Origin: a bacterium
GTDB taxonomy: Bacteria > Blakebacterota > Blakebacteria > Blakebacterales > Blakebacteraceae
Length of the DNA stretch: 10,635 bases
Direction: 5' to 3'
NCBI GenBank assembly: GCA_025774615.1
Contig: JALGVQ010000094.1
Span: forward strand, 1-10,635
A model generated the notes under the pieces. The model was not told where the DNA came from. It worked only from the letters and a program-made list of their open reading frames with translations, and searched no databases. Below, one piece after another: positions 7,551-10,635 of this stretch. How positions within the stretch are numbered: position 1 is the first letter of the stretch; each line of letters opens with the position of its first letter. Position numbers and translations under genes: made by a program.

Positions 7551-8237
7551 ATGAGGGTATCGATGAGAAGCCGGGGTTCTGTCATCGGGATTTTTCTGCT
7601 GGCCATCAGCATAACGTTGACTGCTCTGTTTGCGGGTGGATGTACATCTGATGATGGACCATCCGGTCCCGACCTGACGACTGTTGCGTCAATTAGTGTG
7701 AGTCCTGCTTCAGGTGCCGTGGACAACGGATTTACACAGCTCTTCTCTGCAACAGTAACGGATGGAAATGGTGACCCGGTTTCTGCAACGGTGTCCTGGT
7801 CGGTCGATAGCGCCGATGTGGGATCGATCGAGCAGAATGGTCGATTCACGGCAGGTGTCACCGCGGCCCTGAACGGCTGGGTGATCGCCACTGTTGGTGA
7901 TGTCTCTGACAGCGCTGCGGTAACGGTGGTCGAAGCGGATATCCTGTTCGGAACACACCTCCTGCCGACCTTTCAGAGTTCCTGCAACCTGGCCGGATGT
8001 CACGCTGGTCTGGCAGGGGGGCTTCAGCTTAACAGTTATAGCGAACTGATGGCGGGGAACAGCAGCAACGGTCCGGTGGTTACGCCAGGCGACCCGGAAA
8101 ACAGTTATATCATCCGGAAACTGCTTGGAGATGCTCCAGGTTCGAGGATGCCGCTCTCCGGGTCAGTTCCGCAGAGCTGGTTCAATCAGCTGTGGATATG
8201 GATCGGACAGAGCGCTCCGGACAATAGCGGGCAGTAA
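7551..8237 (+). CDS. Lipoprotein with Ig-like domain and CX4CH cytochrome-type motif
   Basis: A 228-aa predicted lipoprotein. The hydrophobic segment (about 10-28) ends in a good lipobox, AGGC, with Cys31 as lipidation site. A Ser/Asp/Gly/Pro linker leads to a bacterial Ig-like (Big_2-type) domain at about 44-127 (VASISVSPASGAV ... WSVDSADVGSIEQNGRFTAG). The C-terminal part (about 130-224) has a single haem-type motif, C145-NLAG-C150-H151. This is followed by a GLQLNSYSELMAG segment and RMPLSG...WIWIGQSAPDN, which resembles small c-type cytochrome domains with a CX4CH motif; Met200 is a candidate axial ligand. Haem attachment at CX4CH instead of CXXCH is inferred, not certain. It lies 68 bp after the methyltransferase gene on the same strand. 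An upstream in-frame GTG overlaps the methyltransferase stop, but the signal peptide and AGGAGG support the start used here. It could carry electrons or simply be a surface haem protein. Confidence 0.85.
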   Translation: MRVSMRSRGSVIGIFLLAISITLTALFAGGCTSDDGPSGPDLTTVASISVSPASGAVDNGFTQLFSATVTDGNGDPVSATVSWSVDSADVGSIEQNGRFTAGVTAALNGWVIATVGDVSDSAAVTVVEADILFGTHLLPTFQSSCNLAGCHAGLAGGLQLNSYSELMAGNSSNGPVVTPGDPENSYIIRKLLGDAPGSRMPLSGSVPQSWFNQLWIWIGQSAPDNSGQ

Positions 8238-8272
8238 ACGGGTTCCGTGATTTCCCAGTGATCCCTCTCTAA

Positions 8273-9793
8273 TCACTCCAGCGAGCCGACCTCCGCCTCG
8301 ACGGCTTCAAGTATCTCACCCGACTCCACAAGCTCAGCCATCACCGTATGGTCGGGGTAGAGGGGGCGATCCTCCCCCAGGTATTCCACATGATTTCTGA
8401 TGACCTCATGGGCAGCAGTGACTCCGGTTCCCATCTGGTGTCCACGTATGTCGAGGGCCTGCGCGGCAGCCATCAGCTCGATGCCGAGCACACCGCATGC
8501 GTTCTTGAGTATCTGCGCGTTCTTGATCGCCGTGTTCATCCCCATGCTCACGAAATCTTCCTGATCGGCGGCGGCAGGGATGGAAGCACATGAGGCGGGT
8601 GCTGACAGCATCCGCTGCTCCACAATGAGGGTGCCGGCGGTGTACTGACTCAGCATCAGGCCGCTGAAAAGTCCCGGTTTCTCGGCCAGGAAGGGGGGCA
8701 GTCCAACTGAAAGAGCCGGATTGAGCATACGGTTCAGACGGCGCTCAGAGAGTACTGAGACCATCGTGATCGCATTGCCGGTCATGTCCATCGGCAGGGA
8801 GACAGGGGTGCCCTGGAAATTTGCACCAGTGAGAACGAGATCCTCCACAGGGAAAAAGATCGGATTGTCGCCGACCCCGTTCAGTTCGATCTCGACCTGA
8901 CTGCGGGCCCACGCGATCGCGTCGTGAGCAGCGCCGATCACCTGGGGAGTGCTCCGCATCGAATAGGCGTCCTGTACCTTGGTGCGGCCTCCCTCCAGCA
9001 GTTCGCTTCCCTCGATGCACCTCATAAGGGCCCTGGCGCTCCGGACGGCTCCCCTGAAGCCCCGCGCTTCATGAAGCCGGTCATCGTACGGCTTCATGTT
9101 GGCATGGAGTGACTCAAGGGTCATGGCCGCGCCGATCTCTGCCTGCTTCAGCCAGCGATTCATGTCATGGAGATGGAGCGCGTTCATCCCGTTGAGGAAG
9201 TTGGAACCATTGATCATGGCCAGACCATCACGCGCGTGGAGGAGGATCGGTTCGAGCCCGGCTTTCTGCAGGGCTTCTGCGCCAGGCAGGAGTTCTCCTT
9301 CGTACCAGGCCTGTCCCTCACCCATGACCACGAGGGCGATCTGTGACATCGGCGCAAGGTCACCGCTGGCGCCGACCGACCCCTTCTGGCAGACGTAGGG
9401 CGTGACACCACGGTTCAGCATCTCCACAAAAAGATGCGGGATGTCCAATCTGAGGCCGGAATGGCCCTTGGAGTGGACATTCAGGCGGGAGAGCATCGCG
9501 GCCCGCACGTATTCCACCGGCGCCGGATCTCCAATACCAGCAGCATGATTGTAAACGAGGTACTTCTGGAAATTATTAACCTCTTCACCATTCAGCATCG
9601 TCTCGGAGAATTCTCCGATACCGGTGTTGATCCCGTACATGACCTCACCTGCGGCGAGCTTTCCTTCCACCATCTCCCGACAGGCCCGGATTCTCTCTTC
9701 GGCCTCTGCGGTCAGCTCGATTTTTTCTCCATGACGCGCCACTTCGACAACGTGATCGATCGCCAGGCCTGTGCCGTCAACTTTGAGTGTCAT
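8273..9793 (-). CDS. MIO-dependent aromatic amino acid ammonia-lyase, HutH (histidine ammonia-lyase) family
   Basis: A 506-aa cytoplasmic enzyme, the usual size for bacterial histidine ammonia-lyase (Pseudomonas putida HutH, about 510 aa). Ala142-Ser143-Gly144 in GSVGASGDLAPMSQ forms the MIO electrophile, at the same numbering as in P. putida. Tyr53 (YGINTGIGEF), His83 (YNHAAG), Asn195, Gln274/Tyr277/Arg280 (VQDAYSMR), Phe326 (NFQGTP) and Glu412 (QEDFVSM) match known active-site positions. Histidine to urocanate is the default prediction. However, Phe414 replaces the His of QEDHVSM, NGSN replaces NGTQ and Ala276 replaces the Pro of QDPYS, so tyrosine or another aromatic amino acid, or a 2,3-aminomutase reaction, is possible. 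The ATG at 9793 was chosen over an upstream in-frame ATG at 9886, which would overlap the GPP34 gene; GAGGA lies just before 9793. No hutU, hutI or hutG is seen nearby. Confidence 0.92.
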   Translation of the reverse strand: MTLKVDGTGLAIDHVVEVARHGEKIELTAEAEERIRACREMVEGKLAAGEVMYGINTGIGEFSETMLNGEEVNNFQKYLVYNHAAGIGDPAPVEYVRAAMLSRLNVHSKGHSGLRLDIPHLFVEMLNRGVTPYVCQKGSVGASGDLAPMSQIALVVMGEGQAWYEGELLPGAEALQKAGLEPILLHARDGLAMINGSNFLNGMNALHLHDMNRWLKQAEIGAAMTLESLHANMKPYDDRLHEARGFRGAVRSARALMRCIEGSELLEGGRTKVQDAYSMRSTPQVIGAAHDAIAWARSQVEIELNGVGDNPIFFPVEDLVLTGANFQGTPVSLPMDMTGNAITMVSVLSERRLNRMLNPALSVGLPPFLAEKPGLFSGLMLSQYTAGTLIVEQRMLSAPASCASIPAAADQEDFVSMGMNTAIKNAQILKNACGVLGIELMAAAQALDIRGHQMGTGVTAAHEVIRNHVEYLGEDRPLYPDHTVMAELVESGEILEAVEAEVGSLE

Positions 9794-9833
9794 GTCGTCC
9801 TCTTCCTGACTTGCTGTACCTGAGGTCTCGGAA

Positions 9834-10529
9834 TCAACTGCTGGTGGTCGCAGCAGCGGCGGCCATGATCGGTACCATCGCCGCAACAGCGATCGCTGCC
9901 TGCGTCGCTTCGATGGCTCCCTTTGTCGCCTCCCCGATCAGATCACCGTTGATGATGCTCTTGATGCGCTTCTTCTGCGTTTTCAATTCACTACGTTCGA
10001 AGGAGATGGTGAGCAGGTCAGCGGCATGGGCGAGCGCCAGAAGAACGACGACACGCGGCTCAAGATCCTCCCTCAGGCTGAAGATAGCCTCGTGCAGTTT
10101 CCAGATGATACGCTGTTCGGTGTTATGGTCCACTTCCGGATACACCTTATGCTTGAACAGAACGAGTATCTGATGTTCATCCTCCCTCAGGATGTTTCGA
10201 CGACAGAGTCCTTCGAGTGCTCGTCTGCTCAGCCTCGATGTTGCCGAGATCCGCTGTACCCATGTCTGGAGGGACGCCCTCCGCTTCGCATCCCGGATCT
10301 TGCCCAGTATTTCATCGAGCAGGGGGTCATCAAACGGTTCATCGCTGATGAGATTCACGAGCTTTTTCTTTCCCTCAATCTCCACTCTGCCGCCAAGCAG
10401 GAATTCGGCCATGATCGCTCCCGAAACCGCTGGCAGGTAACTCTTCGCGTAGAATGTTCCCTTCTCGTCCTTCAGGGCGAGCAGGATAACCTCCTCGTAA
10501 AGGAAAATATCATTATCGCGAAAACTCAT
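9834..10529 (-). CDS. GPP34 (Golgi phosphoprotein 3-like) family protein
   Basis: A 231-aa protein that I assign to the GPP34 family from its pattern. It starts FLYEEVILLALKDEKGTFYA (9-28), followed by LPAVSGAIMAEFLLGGRVEI (32-51), an LSRRALEGLCRRNIL helix (100-114), VYPEVDHNTEQRIIWKLHEAI (129-149) and a C-terminal VVLLALAHAADLL...KKRIKSIINGD (161-196). The tail (about 204-227) is Ala/Ile/Val/Met-rich and could contact or insert into membrane. Eukaryotic GOLPH3/Vps74 binds phosphatidylinositol-4-phosphate and retains Golgi glycosyltransferases; bacterial members are mostly of unknown function, and lipid binding here is only inferred. The ATG has GGGAG (complement of 10536-10540) at 6-nt spacing. 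The gene lies 24 bp after a cytochrome-like gene and 40 bp before the HutH-family lyase on the same strand, so an operon is likely. Confidence 0.85.
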   Translation of the reverse strand: MSFRDNDIFLYEEVILLALKDEKGTFYAKSYLPAVSGAIMAEFLLGGRVEIEGKKKLVNLISDEPFDDPLLDEILGKIRDAKRRASLQTWVQRISATSRLSRRALEGLCRRNILREDEHQILVLFKHKVYPEVDHNTEQRIIWKLHEAIFSLREDLEPRVVVLLALAHAADLLTISFERSELKTQKKRIKSIINGDLIGEATKGAIEATQAAIAVAAMVPIMAAAAATTSS

Positions 10530-10553
10530 CTGTCACTCCCTTTATGCTCAAGT

Positions 10554-10635
10554 TCACTGATGATCCGCGCCCGCATCGGGGAGGCGGTATCCGTCACTCA
10601 GGGTCCTCATGAAGGCAACGATAGCCGCTTCCTCC
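10554..10635 (-). CDS. C-terminal end of a probable c-type cytochrome or di-haem cytochrome peroxidase (partial)
   Basis: The minus strand is open from the right edge to a TGA at 10554-10556, giving 26 residues that begin EEAAIVAFMRTLSDGYR. The pattern (E-x3-I/L-V-x-F-L/M-R-T-L-x-D-G-Y) resembles the final helix of c-type cytochrome and MauG/cytochrome c peroxidase domains. No haem motif is inside the window, so the assignment is tentative. The stop lies 24 bp upstream of the GPP34 start on the same strand, consistent with one transcript. Confidence 0.55.
   Translation of the reverse strand, partial: EEAAIVAFMRTLSDGYRLPDAGADHQ

Noticed and set aside
8257-8277. Inverted repeat AGTGAT/ATCACT as a terminator between the convergent genes
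   Set aside because: The stem is only 6 bp with few GC pairs and a 9-nt loop, it has no T-run, and it overlaps the end of the lyase gene. Support is too weak to call.
9794-9886. 31-residue N-terminal extension of the HutH-family lyase
   Set aside because: It overlaps the GPP34 gene and has no lyase similarity. The ATG at 9793 puts the active-site residues at the numbering expected for the family.

Overview
The window looks like chromosomal DNA of a Gram-negative, moderately GC-rich bacterium. The evidence is export signals (Sec signal peptides and a lipobox lipoprotein), a GH92 mannosidase, a lipoprotein with a CX4CH cytochrome motif, large secreted S9 peptidases and a bacterial GPP34 protein. 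That mix is common in the Bacteroidota/FCB-type phyla and allied candidate phyla such as Zixibacteria, Latescibacteria or Gemmatimonadota. This placement is an inference from gene content only. I found no mobile element, CRISPR array or stable RNA gene, and the window is densely coding.

Left part (1-3755, minus strand): two paralogous secreted S9-type (prolyl oligopeptidase-like) peptidases lie head to tail. The upstream copy (3755 to 990) is complete, with a beta-propeller-like region, a 32-residue acidic run and a C-terminal alpha/beta-hydrolase domain. The downstream copy starts at 922 and leaves the window before its catalytic domain. A 181-bp divergent control region (3756-3936) containing several inverted repeats separates them from the plus-strand genes.

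Middle (3937-8237, plus strand): a 989-residue exported GH92 exo-alpha-mannosidase carries C-terminal chitobiase-like and F5/8-type C (discoidin/CBM32-like) domains. It is followed after 6 bp by a small class I SAM-dependent methyltransferase. Then comes a lipoprotein with a bacterial Ig-like domain and a CX4CH haem-type motif.

Right part (8273-10635, minus strand): a probable operon reads right to left. It contains the C-terminal end of a likely c-type cytochrome or cytochrome peroxidase (partial), a GPP34 (GOLPH3-like) protein and an MIO-dependent aromatic amino acid lyase of the HutH family. It converges on the lipoprotein gene across 35 bp.

Functionally, the divergent peptidase/mannosidase block suggests scavenging of mannosylated glycoproteins: GH92 trims alpha-mannose and the S9 enzymes cut the peptide. 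The lyase could feed on released amino acids, but no other hut gene is visible, so that link is speculative. The families are well known. The points most worth checking are the repeat-rich divergent control region, the substrate of the MIO lyase, the S9 active-site variant with its acidic insert, and the GPP34/lyase/cytochrome neighbourhood.
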